Below, piece after piece: positions 33,649 through 41,333 of a stretch of 64,000 nt of DNA. This DNA comes from Streptomyces spinoverrucosus. Its GTDB lineage: Bacteria > Actinomycetota > Actinomycetes > Streptomycetales > Streptomycetaceae. The notes under the pieces are model-generated. The model did no database searches and had not been told where the DNA came from. It saw only the letters and a program-made list of their open reading frames with translations. Position numbers and translations under genes: made by a program. Numbering within the stretch: position 1 is the stretch's first letter; the number at the start of each line of letters is the position of its first letter. The DNA is taken from assembly GCF_015712165.1 (NCBI RefSeq), contig NZ_JADPZX010000002.1, positions 417,608 to 481,607 of the forward strand. The letters run 5' to 3'.

Positions 33649-35436
33649 ATGACTTCTGGATCACCGACGTCGGGAGTGGGCCGGGTCATCGCCGGCCGTT
33701 ATCTGCTGCTGCACCGGCTCGGCAGCGGCGGCATGGGCCATGTGTGGCTCGCGCACGACCAGAGACTGGCCTGCGAGGTCGCGCTCAAGGAGATCGTGTT
33801 CCGCGATCCGGCCGAGGCCGGTCAGGAGCGGGAGGCCCGGGTCGCCCGGGCCCGCGCCGAGGCCCGGCACGCGGCGGGGCTGCGCGGTCATCCGCATGTC
33901 GTGACCGTGCACGACGTGCTGGAGCACGAGGGCCTGCCGTGGATCGTGATGGAGTACGTGGCCGGCGCCGTCGACCTGCGTGATCTGGTCGCACGGCGCG
34001 GCCCGCTCGCCCCGGCGGAGTGCGCCCGCATCGGGCTGGCCGTGCTGGACGCCCTGACCGCCGGACACGAGCGGGGTGTCCTGCACCGGGACGTGAAACC
34101 GGCGAACATCCTGCTGGCGCCCGACCGCGCGGGGGCGCCGTACGGGCGCGTCCTGCTCACCGACTACGGCATCTCCGTGCAGCCGGGCGGTGGGGAGCCG
34201 CGCTACACGCTCGCGTCCGCGCTGGTGGGGACGGCGGGCTATCTGGCGCCGGAGCGGGCGGGCGGCGGGCCGCCCACGCCCGCCGCCGATCTGTTCTCGC
34301 TGGGCTGCACGCTGTACCACGCCGTCGAGGGCCGCGGCCCCTTCGAGCGGGAGTCACCCTTGGCGGAGCTCACCGCGGTGGTCACGGACGAACCGCGGCC
34401 GCCGTTGCGCGCGGGCGCGCTGGAGCCCGTACTGCGGGCGCTGCTCGTGAAGGATCCGGTACGGCGGATCGCGGCGCCGGAGGCGGAGTCCGCGCTGGCG
34501 CGGATCGTGACGCCGCACGGTGACGGGGCCGTGCGGACCCAGACGGATCTCGGTTCGCAGCCCCACTGGGCAGCGGCGTCGGCGCTGCCACCTGTGACGG
34601 GACGCCGTCGGCGCACCCGGCCCCGGGCCTTGGACGCCGTGGTCGCCGGTGGGCTCGGGCTGGTGCTGGCGCTGGGCGGGGTCTGGTCCGCGCTGGCCGA
34701 CCGGGCGGAGGGCAGTGCCGGCACGGCTGCGGCGCCGTACGGCGAGATCGTGGGGCTCACGCGGCCGCTGCGGGACGGCGACTGTGTGCTCGCCGACTGG
34801 CCCGGGCCGCGTTTCACCGGCACGCCCCGGCTGGCGCTGGACCCGACGTGCCGGGACAAGGCGCCCGACGGGCAGGTCATGGGCTTCGTGGAGGCGGCGT
34901 CGGCGGAGGAGGCGGGCCAGGTGGCGGCGGCCCGGTGCGAGGAGGTGACGCGGGAGGACCGGGAGCGGCTGGCGGACGTGCGTGGCTTCGCCGTCGTGCC
35001 GACGCGCGCCGGGTTCGAGGCGGCCGGGCGGCGGGCCGCCTGTCTGGTGCTGGGCGGGCACGGGCCGGTGTACGGGCCGCTGGGCGGCCATCGGCGGCTG
35101 GGGGCGGCGTTCGCGGACACGGCGACCATGCAGCGGCGGGACTGCCTGGACGCCCGTTCCAACCGGGACGTCCGGCTGGCCTCCTGCGAGGGCTCGTACG
35201 ACGAACAGGTGCTCGGTTTCACCCGGCTCGATGCGGGACTCACGCTCACCCAGGCGCGTACCCGCTCGGACGCGGCGTGCGCGCGGGACGTGGCGCCCGC
35301 CGACTACGGATTCGATCCTTCCGTCTACGAGGCCGGGTCCTGGACGAGCGAGGGCTCCTGGAATTCCGGCACTCATTTCGTCGTCTGCACCGTGCGGAAG
35401 CAGAACGGGGGCACCATGGGAGGGGACGAACCATGA
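33649..35436 (+). CDS. Membrane Ser/Thr protein kinase with extracellular domain
   Basis: A 595-residue Hanks-type kinase. Kinase motifs: LGSGGMGHVWLA (P-loop), ACEVALKEIV (Lys), VLHRDVKPANILL (catalytic loop), LLTDYGISVQ (DYG in place of DFG) and VGTAGYLAPERAG. A single membrane helix, VVAGGLGLVLALGGVWSALA near residue 330, separates it from an extracellular part with paired Cys-containing repeats (RDGDCVLADWPGP, MQRRDCLDARSNRD) like septum-formation/DUF4190-type sensor domains. ATG 33649 has CAGGGAG ahead of it. It follows the DUF6777 lipoprotein, a likely partner outside the cell, and precedes a 56-residue membrane protein by 13 nt. It shares the lipoprotein's opening reading frame (see findings). 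Confidence 0.88.
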   Translation: MTSGSPTSGVGRVIAGRYLLLHRLGSGGMGHVWLAHDQRLACEVALKEIVFRDPAEAGQEREARVARARAEARHAAGLRGHPHVVTVHDVLEHEGLPWIVMEYVAGAVDLRDLVARRGPLAPAECARIGLAVLDALTAGHERGVLHRDVKPANILLAPDRAGAPYGRVLLTDYGISVQPGGGEPRYTLASALVGTAGYLAPERAGGGPPTPAADLFSLGCTLYHAVEGRGPFERESPLAELTAVVTDEPRPPLRAGALEPVLRALLVKDPVRRIAAPEAESALARIVTPHGDGAVRTQTDLGSQPHWAAASALPPVTGRRRRTRPRALDAVVAGGLGLVLALGGVWSALADRAEGSAGTAAAPYGEIVGLTRPLRDGDCVLADWPGPRFTGTPRLALDPTCRDKAPDGQVMGFVEAASAEEAGQVAAARCEEVTREDRERLADVRGFAVVPTRAGFEAAGRRAACLVLGGHGPVYGPLGGHRRLGAAFADTATMQRRDCLDARSNRDVRLASCEGSYDEQVLGFTRLDAGLTLTQARTRSDAACARDVAPADYGFDPSVYEAGSWTSEGSWNSGTHFVVCTVRKQNGGTMGGDEP

Positions 35437-35449
35437 GGAGGGTGTTGCG

Positions 35450-35620
35450 ATGCCCGGTTCTACGGACGGTTCTACGAAAGCGATGGGGGTGCTCACCGTC
35501 GGCGGACTCGTCGTGGTGACCGCCTACACGGTGGCGCTCGGCAGCAACGGCTGGCTGTGGTTCGGCTGGGTCGTGCTGGGCCTGATCACCCTCGGGATGG
35601 TGGCCACCCGCAGCACCTGA
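35450..35620 (+). CDS. Small membrane protein
   Basis: A 56-residue protein with two hydrophobic segments, GVLTVGGLVVVTAYTVALGS and WFGWVVLGLITLGMVA, joined by a short NGWL turn. ATG 35450 is preceded by GAGGAGGGTGTTGCG, a strong ribosome site, and lies 13 nt after the kinase stop, so it is probably co-transcribed. Its 3' end is 6 nt from the convergent histidine kinase gene. The function is unknown; it may modulate the membrane kinase. Confidence 0.7.
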   Translation: MPGSTDGSTKAMGVLTVGGLVVVTAYTVALGSNGWLWFGWVVLGLITLGMVATRST

Positions 35621-35626
35621 GGCGTT

Positions 35627-36832
35627 TCACTCGCGGGTGAGCCGCCCCGCCGAGTGCACCCCCGGCTGGTACTTCGGCAGCCGGGCGGTGACCTTCATGC
35701 CCGCGCCGACGGCGGTCTCGATGACGAGGCCGTAGTCGTCGCCGTAGACCTGCCGGAGCCGGTCGTCGACGTTGGACAGCCCGATGCCGCCCGACGGGCT
35801 GACCTCCCCGGCGAGGATGCGGCGCAGCAGGTCGGGGTCCATTCCGGCGCCGTCGTCCTCGATCACCACGAGGGCCTCGGCGCCGGTGTCCTGGGCGGTG
35901 ATGCTGATGTGGCACTTGTCGGCCTTGCCTTCGAGGCCGTGTTTGACGGCGTTCTCGACGAGCGGCTGGAGGCACAGGAAGGGGAGGGCGACCGGCAGTA
36001 CCTCGGGGGCGATCTGGAGCGTGACGGAGAGGCGGTCGCCGAAGCGGGCCCGGACGAGCGCCAAGTAGTGGTCGATGGCGTGGAGTTCGTCGGCGAGGGT
36101 GGTGAAGTCGCCGTGCCGGCGGAACGAGTAGCGGGTGAAGTCGGCGAACTCCAGGAGCAGTTCGCGGGCGCGTTCGGGGTCCGTGCGGACGAACGAGGCG
36201 ATCACCGCGAGCGAGTTGAAGATGAAGTGCGGGGAGATCTGGGCGCGCAGGGCCTTGATCTCGGCCTCGATGAGGCGGGTGCGGGACTGGTCCAGGTCGG
36301 CGAGTTCGAGTTGGACGGAGACCCAGCGGGCCACCTCACCGGCGGCGCGGACGAGGACGGCGGACTCGCGGGGCGCGCAGGCCACGAGGGCGCCGTGCAC
36401 GCGGTCGTCGACCGTGAGGGGGGCGACCACGGCCCAGCGGACGGGGCAGTCGGGGGCGTCGCAGGTCAGGGGGAAGGCTTCGCCGCGGCCGGTCTCCAGG
36501 GGGCCGGTGAGGCGTTCCATGACCTCGGCGCGGTGATGGCCGCCCACACCGTCCCAGGCGAGGACGTGGGTGTCGTCGGTGAGGCACAGGGCGTCGGTGC
36601 CGAGCAGTGAGCGCAGCCTGCGGGCGGACTTGCGGGCCGTCTCCTCGGTGAGGCCGGCCCGCAGCGGGGGTGCGGCGAGGGACGCGGTGTGCAGGGTCTG
36701 GAAGGTGGCGTGCTCGACCGGGGTACCGAGACCGCCGAGGCTCTCGGGGCGGGCGGTACGTCGGCCGAGCCAGAAGCCCGCGGCGAGCAGCGGGAGCACG
36801 GCGACACAGAGCCCGGCGACGAAACCGCTCAT
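35627..36832 (-). CDS. LytS-type sensor histidine kinase
   Basis: A 401-residue kinase with one N-terminal membrane helix (VAGLCVAVLPLLAAGFWLG), a GAF-like region (residues about 45-180) and the His_kinase domain. The phospho-acceptor is in ALRAQISPHFIFNSLAVIAS, and the ATP site is seen in LQPLVENAVKHGLEG (N box) and VVIEDDGAGMD with GGIGLSNVDDRL. It is the last gene of an operon that starts with its LytTR response regulator and also encodes a symporter. ATG 36832 overlaps the microprotein stop (ATGA). By analogy with BtsSR and YpdAB it may sense the symporter substrate, such as pyruvate or acetate; this is an inference. Confidence 0.9.
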   Translation of the reverse strand: MSGFVAGLCVAVLPLLAAGFWLGRRTARPESLGGLGTPVEHATFQTLHTASLAAPPLRAGLTEETARKSARRLRSLLGTDALCLTDDTHVLAWDGVGGHHRAEVMERLTGPLETGRGEAFPLTCDAPDCPVRWAVVAPLTVDDRVHGALVACAPRESAVLVRAAGEVARWVSVQLELADLDQSRTRLIEAEIKALRAQISPHFIFNSLAVIASFVRTDPERARELLLEFADFTRYSFRRHGDFTTLADELHAIDHYLALVRARFGDRLSVTLQIAPEVLPVALPFLCLQPLVENAVKHGLEGKADKCHISITAQDTGAEALVVIEDDGAGMDPDLLRRILAGEVSPSGGIGLSNVDDRLRQVYGDDYGLVIETAVGAGMKVTARLPKYQPGVHSAGRLTRE

Positions 36833-36975
36833 GCCGCCGCCTCTCCCGGGCCGTCGCCCGCCCTCCGCAGACTGGCCCGCGCGTGCGCCGGGCCGACCAG
36901 GCGATCGCCCGTGGCCGTCCTGTCCGGCGGCAGCATCGGTCCAACGTCCGTCGGCCCTCGGCGGGACTCGTTCAT
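36829..36975 (-). CDS. 48-residue microprotein coupled between symporter and kinase genes
   Basis: The ATG at 36975 overlaps the symporter stop (ATGA) and its own stop overlaps the kinase ATG (ATGA), so it is locked between the two genes. The product starts MNESRRGPTDVGPMLPPDRT and ends in an Ala-rich tail; it is polar, with no membrane helix. The double 4-base overlap strongly suggests that it is translated. It resembles nothing I know. It could be a coupling peptide that keeps ribosomes moving into the kinase gene, or a regulator of transporter or kinase. Confidence 0.6.
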   Translation of the reverse strand: MNESRRGPTDVGPMLPPDRTATGDRLVGPAHARASLRRAGDGPGEAAA

Positions 36976-38684
36976 GCCTTCACCTCCGCCCGTACTTCCT
37001 CCGGCAGATGGAACCGCGCCAGGATCGCCGCCGTCCCCGCCGGGACCCGGCTCGGGGTCGCCAGCGACACCAGGATCATCGTGAGGAAGCCCAGCGGCAC
37101 CGACCACAGCGCGGGCCAGGCGAGCAGGGCGTGCAGCGGGCCCGCGCCGGGGAAGTCCGCCATGGTCGCGGCCACCGCCAGGAACGCCGAACCGCCGCCC
37201 ACCAGCATCCCCGCCGCCGCACCGGGCGGAGTCAGCCGCCGCCACCAGATGCCGAGCACGAGCAGCGGGCAGAAGGACGACGCCGACACGGCGAAGGCCA
37301 GCCCCACCGAGTCCGCCACCGGCAGCCCGCCCACCAGCACGCTCGCCGCGAGCGGCGCGGCCATCGCGAGGACCGTGCCGAGCCGGAAGTGCCGCACGCC
37401 CCGCGCGGGCAGGACGTCCTGGGTGAGCACGCCCGCCACCGCCATGGTCAGCCCGGACGCCGTGGACAGGAACGCCGCGAAGGCCCCGCCCGCCACCAGC
37501 GCGCCGAGCAGGTCGCCGCCGACGCCCCCGATCATGCGCTCCGGCAGCAGCAGGACCGCCGCGTCCGCGTCGCCGGTGAGGGTGAGCTCGGGGGCGTAGA
37601 TGCGGCCGAGGGCGCCGTACACCGGCGGCAGCAGGTAGAAGCCGCCGATCAGGGCGAGCACGGCGACCGTCGTGCGGCGGGCGGCGACTCCGTGCGGGCT
37701 GGTGTAGAAGCGGACGACGACGTGCGGCAGGCCCATGGTGCCGAGGAAGGTGGCGAGGATCAGCCCATAGGTGGCGTACAGCGGGCGTTCCGCACGGCTC
37801 TCGGCCCGCGACGGTGACATCCCGCCGCCGCTCGCGGAGTCGGCCCTGGGGACGGGGGTGCCCTTGTCGAAGGTGAGGCGGGTGCTCTGTTCGATGCGGT
37901 GGGTGCCGGCGGGCAGGTCGAGCCGCTGCTCCTCGTACGAGCGTCCGTCGACCGTGCCGCTGACCGTCACCGTCAGCGGGCTGTCGAGCCTGAGGTCGAG
38001 GGTGTCGTCGACGCGGACGACCCGCTGTTCGCGGAAGGCGGCCGGTTCGTCGAAGGCGTCGCGGGGGGCGCCGTCGCCCTGCCAGGCGAGGACGAGGAAC
38101 AGGGCGGGGACCAGGAGGGCGGTGAGCTTGAGCCAGTACTGGAAGGCCTGCACGAACGTGATGCTGCGCATGCCGCCCGCCGCGACGATCGCGGTCACGA
38201 CGACGGCGACGATGATCCCGCCGAGCGAGTCGGGCGCATCGGTCAGGACGGTCAACGTCAGCCCCGCGCCCTGCAGTTGGGGCAGCAGGTACAGCCAGCC
38301 GACGCCGACGACGAAGGCGCCGGCGAGCCGTCGTACCGCCGGGGAGGCGAGGCGGGCCTCGGCGAAGTCGGGCAGCGTGTAGGCGCCGGAGCGGCGGAGC
38401 GGGGCGGCGACGAACACGAGGAGCACCAGGTACCCGGCCGTGTAGCCGACCGGGTACCAGAGCATGTCCGGTCCCTGGACGAGGACCAGTCCCGCGATGC
38501 CCAGGAAGGACGCGGCGGAGAGGTACTCGCCGCTGATCGCGGCGGCGTTCAGGCGGGGGCCGACGGTGCGGGAGGCGACGTAGAAGTCGGAGGTGGTCCG
38601 GGATATCCGCAGGCCGAAGGCGCCGACGAGGACGGTCGCCAGGACGACGAGGGCGACGGCGGGGACGGCGTATCCGGAGTACAC
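36972..38684 (-). CDS. Sodium:solute symporter (acetate/monocarboxylate type)
   Basis: A 570-residue SSS-family transporter with about 13 membrane helices. Helix 1 begins AVPAVALVVLATVLVGAFGL; the sodium/substrate motif region SGEYLSAASFLGIAGLVL is typical of ActP/MctP-type symporters. A large polar insertion (about residues 215-300, from DGAPRDAFDEP to SGGGMSPSR) sits between helices and is unusual in length. The preceding gene is a DUF485 protein, the standard partner of ActP (YjcH). The GTG start at 38684 is 12 nt after that gene. Control by the LytTR two-component system encoded around it is likely. Confidence 0.9.
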   Translation of the reverse strand: MYSGYAVPAVALVVLATVLVGAFGLRISRTTSDFYVASRTVGPRLNAAAISGEYLSAASFLGIAGLVLVQGPDMLWYPVGYTAGYLVLLVFVAAPLRRSGAYTLPDFAEARLASPAVRRLAGAFVVGVGWLYLLPQLQGAGLTLTVLTDAPDSLGGIIVAVVVTAIVAAGGMRSITFVQAFQYWLKLTALLVPALFLVLAWQGDGAPRDAFDEPAAFREQRVVRVDDTLDLRLDSPLTVTVSGTVDGRSYEEQRLDLPAGTHRIEQSTRLTFDKGTPVPRADSASGGGMSPSRAESRAERPLYATYGLILATFLGTMGLPHVVVRFYTSPHGVAARRTTVAVLALIGGFYLLPPVYGALGRIYAPELTLTGDADAAVLLLPERMIGGVGGDLLGALVAGGAFAAFLSTASGLTMAVAGVLTQDVLPARGVRHFRLGTVLAMAAPLAASVLVGGLPVADSVGLAFAVSASSFCPLLVLGIWWRRLTPPGAAAGMLVGGGSAFLAVAATMADFPGAGPLHALLAWPALWSVPLGFLTMILVSLATPSRVPAGTAAILARFHLPEEVRAEVKA

Positions 38685-38696
38685 GGGACCAGGTCC

Positions 38697-39062
38697 TCAG
38701 CGGTCCTCGACCAGGCGGACGAAGTCCCGTTCGTTGCGTTCGGCGCGGCTGACGTACCAGCGGGCCAGCAGCACCAGGGGCGCGTACAGGCAGAAGCCGA
38801 GGACCAGCCACTCCAGCCGGCGGGCGTCGGGGGCGGTCGCGAACACCAGGGGCAGGGGGCCGACGAGCAGGACCAGGATCGCGAACACCGTGAGCGCGGC
38901 GCGCAGTTGGGTGCGCATCAGGGAGCGGACGTAGGTGTGGCCGAGGGTGGTCTGCTCGTCGATCTCGGTGCGCGGGCGGTAGTAGCCAAAGGCGCGGCCG
39001 GTGCGGCGGGGTGGGCCGGTGACGACGACGCGGCGTTCGGTGGGCTCCGGGGGCACGGTCAC
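38697..39062 (-). CDS. DUF485 membrane protein (YjcH-like)
   Basis: A 121-residue protein with two membrane helices, LTVFAILVLLVGPLPLVFA and LEWLVLGFCLYAPLVLLARW, and charged ends. DUF485 proteins accompany ActP-type symporters and are thought to be accessory subunits. The GTG at 39062 overlaps the response-regulator TGA (GTGA), with AGGAGGT just upstream. The N-terminal 45 residues are polar and extended relative to short family members. Placement directly before the symporter supports a shared complex. Confidence 0.85.
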   Translation of the reverse strand: MTVPPEPTERRVVVTGPPRRTGRAFGYYRPRTEIDEQTTLGHTYVRSLMRTQLRAALTVFAILVLLVGPLPLVFATAPDARRLEWLVLGFCLYAPLVLLARWYVSRAERNERDFVRLVEDR

Positions 39063-39808
39063 GACCTCCTCATGAGCAGGTCCCGCAGCTCGCGGGCGTG
39101 GCGGCGGCTGACCTGGAGTTCCTCGGTGCCGACCAGGACACTGACCGTGCCGGCGTCCAGTCGGAGCTCGCCGATGTGGCGCAGGGCGACCAGGTGGCGG
39201 CGGTGGATGCGGACGAAGCCGCGGGAGCGCCAGCGGTCCTCCAGGGTGGACAGCGGGATGCGGACCAGGTGGCTGCCCTTGCCGGTGTGCAGTCGGGCGT
39301 AGTCGCCCTGGGCCTCGACGTGGGTGATGTCGTCGACGGCGACGAAACGGGTGACGCCGCCGAGTTCGACGGGGATGTGGTCGGGGTCGGGCTCGTGCAC
39401 GGGGATGCGCGGGGCGGTGCCGCGCTGCTCGGCGGCCCGGCGTACGGCTTCGGCGAGGCGTTCCTTGCGGACCGGTTTGAGGACGTAGTCGACCGCCTTG
39501 AGGTCGAAGGCCTGGACGGCGAAGTCCTCGTGCGCGGTGACGAACACGACCAGCGGGGGCCGGGCGAACCCGGTGAGCAGGCGGGCCAGGTCGAGGCCGT
39601 CGAGGCCGGGCATGTTGATGTCGAGGAAGACGACGTCGATGGCGTCGGGTCCGTCCGGTCCGGACTCCAGGGCGCGGGTGATCCGGCGCAGCGCCTCGGT
39701 CGCGTCGCCGGCGCCCTCGGCGCTGCCGATCCGCGGATCCGCGTTCAGCAGGTACACGAGTTCCTCGAGGGAGGGGCGTTCGTCGTCGACAGCCAGGGCG
39801 CGCAGCAT
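39059..39808 (-). CDS. LytTR-family response regulator
   Basis: A 249-residue regulator. The receiver domain holds the phospho-acceptor Asp63 in VVFLDINMPGLDGLDLA and the Lys in AVDYVLKPVRKERLAEA. The C-terminal LytTR DNA-binding domain spans about residues 150-245 (VDDITHVEAQGDYARLHTGK, FVRIHRRHLVALRHIGEL). ATG 39808 is chosen over one 12 codons upstream: conserved sequence starts MLRALAVDDERPS, and TAGACT stands 8 nt before it, suggesting a leaderless message. It begins the operon RR - DUF485 - symporter - microprotein - kinase. Confidence 0.9.
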   Translation of the reverse strand: MLRALAVDDERPSLEELVYLLNADPRIGSAEGAGDATEALRRITRALESGPDGPDAIDVVFLDINMPGLDGLDLARLLTGFARPPLVVFVTAHEDFAVQAFDLKAVDYVLKPVRKERLAEAVRRAAEQRGTAPRIPVHEPDPDHIPVELGGVTRFVAVDDITHVEAQGDYARLHTGKGSHLVRIPLSTLEDRWRSRGFVRIHRRHLVALRHIGELRLDAGTVSVLVGTEELQVSRRHARELRDLLMRRS

Positions 39809-39885
39809 GAACGTGGAGTCTAGGGGCGATTCGTACGCCTGCACACGGGCCGGACGTGGACGTATGCGCTGGATACAGTGCCGTT

Positions 39886-40389
39886 ATGAACAGCAGGGCG
39901 GCGTCCTTCGACGAACTCGACCGGAAGATCATCACCGCGTTGATGGCGAACTCCCGGACGAGTTTCGCCGAGATCGGCGCGGCGATCGGGCTGTCCTCGA
40001 CGGCCGTGAAGCGCCGGGTGGACCGGCTGCGGGAGACCGGCGTGATCACCGGGTTCACGGCGACCGTGGAGCCGTCGGCGCTGGGCTGGCGTACCGAGGC
40101 GTACGTCGAGGTGTACTGCGAGGGCGCGGCGCCGCCCCGCAGGCTGGCGGAGGTGGTGCGCGGGTATCCCGAGATCACGGCGGCGATGACGGTGACCGGC
40201 GGCGCGGACGCGCTGCTGCACGTGCGGGCGCGGGACGTGGAGCACTTCGAGGAGGTGCTGGAGCGGATCCGTACGGAGCCGTTCATCCGCAAGACGATCA
40301 GCGTGATGGTGCTGTCGCATCTGATCCCGGAGAGTCCGGAGGCGGGTGCGAGCCACCCCGCGCCGGAGCGCGCACCAGACGTGCGTTGA
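39886..40389 (+). CDS. Lrp/AsnC-family regulator
   Basis: A 167-residue feast/famine regulator. The HTH is ELDRKIITALMANSRTSFAE, then IGAAIGLSSTAVKRRVDRLR (residues 8-48), followed by the ligand-binding RAM domain (ITAAMTVTGGADALLHVRAR). ATG 39886 has no clear ribosome site, but ATACAGT lies 6 nt upstream, so a leaderless start is likely. It precedes dimethylargininase and ornithine aminotransferase genes on the same strand with a dyad between, so it probably controls arginine or ornithine use. It is divergent from the LytTR operon. Confidence 0.88.
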   Translation: MNSRAASFDELDRKIITALMANSRTSFAEIGAAIGLSSTAVKRRVDRLRETGVITGFTATVEPSALGWRTEAYVEVYCEGAAPPRRLAEVVRGYPEITAAMTVTGGADALLHVRARDVEHFEEVLERIRTEPFIRKTISVMVLSHLIPESPEAGASHPAPERAPDVR

Positions 40390-40401
40390 GGCGGAAAACT
40401 A

Positions 40402-40416
40402 CGCAGCGATCCTGCG
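40402..40416. promoter_or_regulatory. Dyad CGCAG-N5-CTGCG upstream of dimethylargininase
   Basis: CGCAG (40402-40406) and CTGCG (40412-40416) are inverted around CGATC, with a third ACGCAGC copy at 40422-40428 followed by a T-rich stretch. This is a plausible Lrp-type operator 96 nt ahead of the dimethylargininase start. Confidence 0.45.
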
Positions 40417-40511
40417 CGGACACGCAGCTTTTGTTTCTTGTCGGGCGTCTGCCCCGTTCCTACCGTGGTGTCACCCCCAGTCGACACCGCAGGAAGCGGA
40501 GGGACCCCTCT

Positions 40512-41333
40512 GTGTCCGAGACCCGTGTGCCGCGCCGGCGGCGCTTCCTCGTCTGCGAACCCAGACACTTCGCCGTGCAGTACGCGATCAACCCCTGGAT
40601 GGACCCCGACGTCCGGGTCGACGTCGATCTCGCCCAGGAGCAGTGGCGGACGCTGATCCGCGCCTACGAGGACCACGGTCACACGGTCGAGACCGTGCCG
40701 CCGGTGCCCGGTCTGCCGGACATGGTCTTCGCCGCCAACGCGGCGGTCGTCGTCGACGGCCGCGTCTTCGGTTCCCTCTTCCACGCGCCGGAGCGGCGCC
40801 CCGAGTCCGGTTACTACGACACCTGGTTCAAGGCGGCGGGCTTCGACGTCTACCGCCCGGAGAACGTGTGCGAGGGCGAGGGCGACCTCGTCCCGACGGG
40901 CCGGTACGTGCTGGCCGGCACCGGTTTCCGCACCACCCGGGAGGCGCATCGCGAGGTGCAGGAGTTCCTCGGGGTGCCGGTGATCTCCCTGACCCTGGTG
41001 GACCCGTACTTCTACCACCTCGACACGGCGCTGTTCGTGCTCGACGAGGAGAACATCGCGTACTACCCGGACGCGTTCTCGCCCGGCAGCCGCGAGGTGC
41101 TCGCGCGGCTGTACCCGGACGCGGTGCTCGGCACCCGCCAGGACGCGATGGTGTTCGGGCTGAACTCCGTCTCCGACGGACGCCACGTCTTCGTCTCGCC
41201 CCGCGCCGAGGGCCTCGCCGCGCAGCTGGACGACCGCGGTTACGTGCCCGTCCCCGTGGATCTGTCGGAGTTCTACAAGGCCGGTGGGGGCATCAAGTGC
41301 TGCACTCAGGAGATTCGGGAGATCCGTTCATGA
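40512..41333 (+). CDS. Dimethylargininase (N,N-dimethylarginine dimethylaminohydrolase)
   Basis: A 273-residue amidinotransferase-fold enzyme that hydrolyses methylated arginines to citrulline. The catalytic residues are in place: the Asp of LPDMVFAANAAVVV, the His of DPYFYHLDTALFV and a C-terminal Cys in GGGIKCCTQEIREI (Cys263/264). The GTG start 40512 is backed by GCGGAGGGACC. It overlaps ornithine aminotransferase by ATGA, so the two enzymes are made together for breakdown of arginine-type compounds under the upstream Lrp. Related arginine-modifying amidinohydrolases have the same fold, so the exact substrate is less sure than the family. Confidence 0.88.
   Translation: MSETRVPRRRRFLVCEPRHFAVQYAINPWMDPDVRVDVDLAQEQWRTLIRAYEDHGHTVETVPPVPGLPDMVFAANAAVVVDGRVFGSLFHAPERRPESGYYDTWFKAAGFDVYRPENVCEGEGDLVPTGRYVLAGTGFRTTREAHREVQEFLGVPVISLTLVDPYFYHLDTALFVLDEENIAYYPDAFSPGSREVLARLYPDAVLGTRQDAMVFGLNSVSDGRHVFVSPRAEGLAAQLDDRGYVPVPVDLSEFYKAGGGIKCCTQEIREIRS

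Noticed and set aside
39498..40511. In-frame upstream extension of dimethylargininase
   Set aside because: It crosses the LytTR regulator and Lrp genes in wrong frames; GTG 40512 has a strong ribosome site at the start of the homology.
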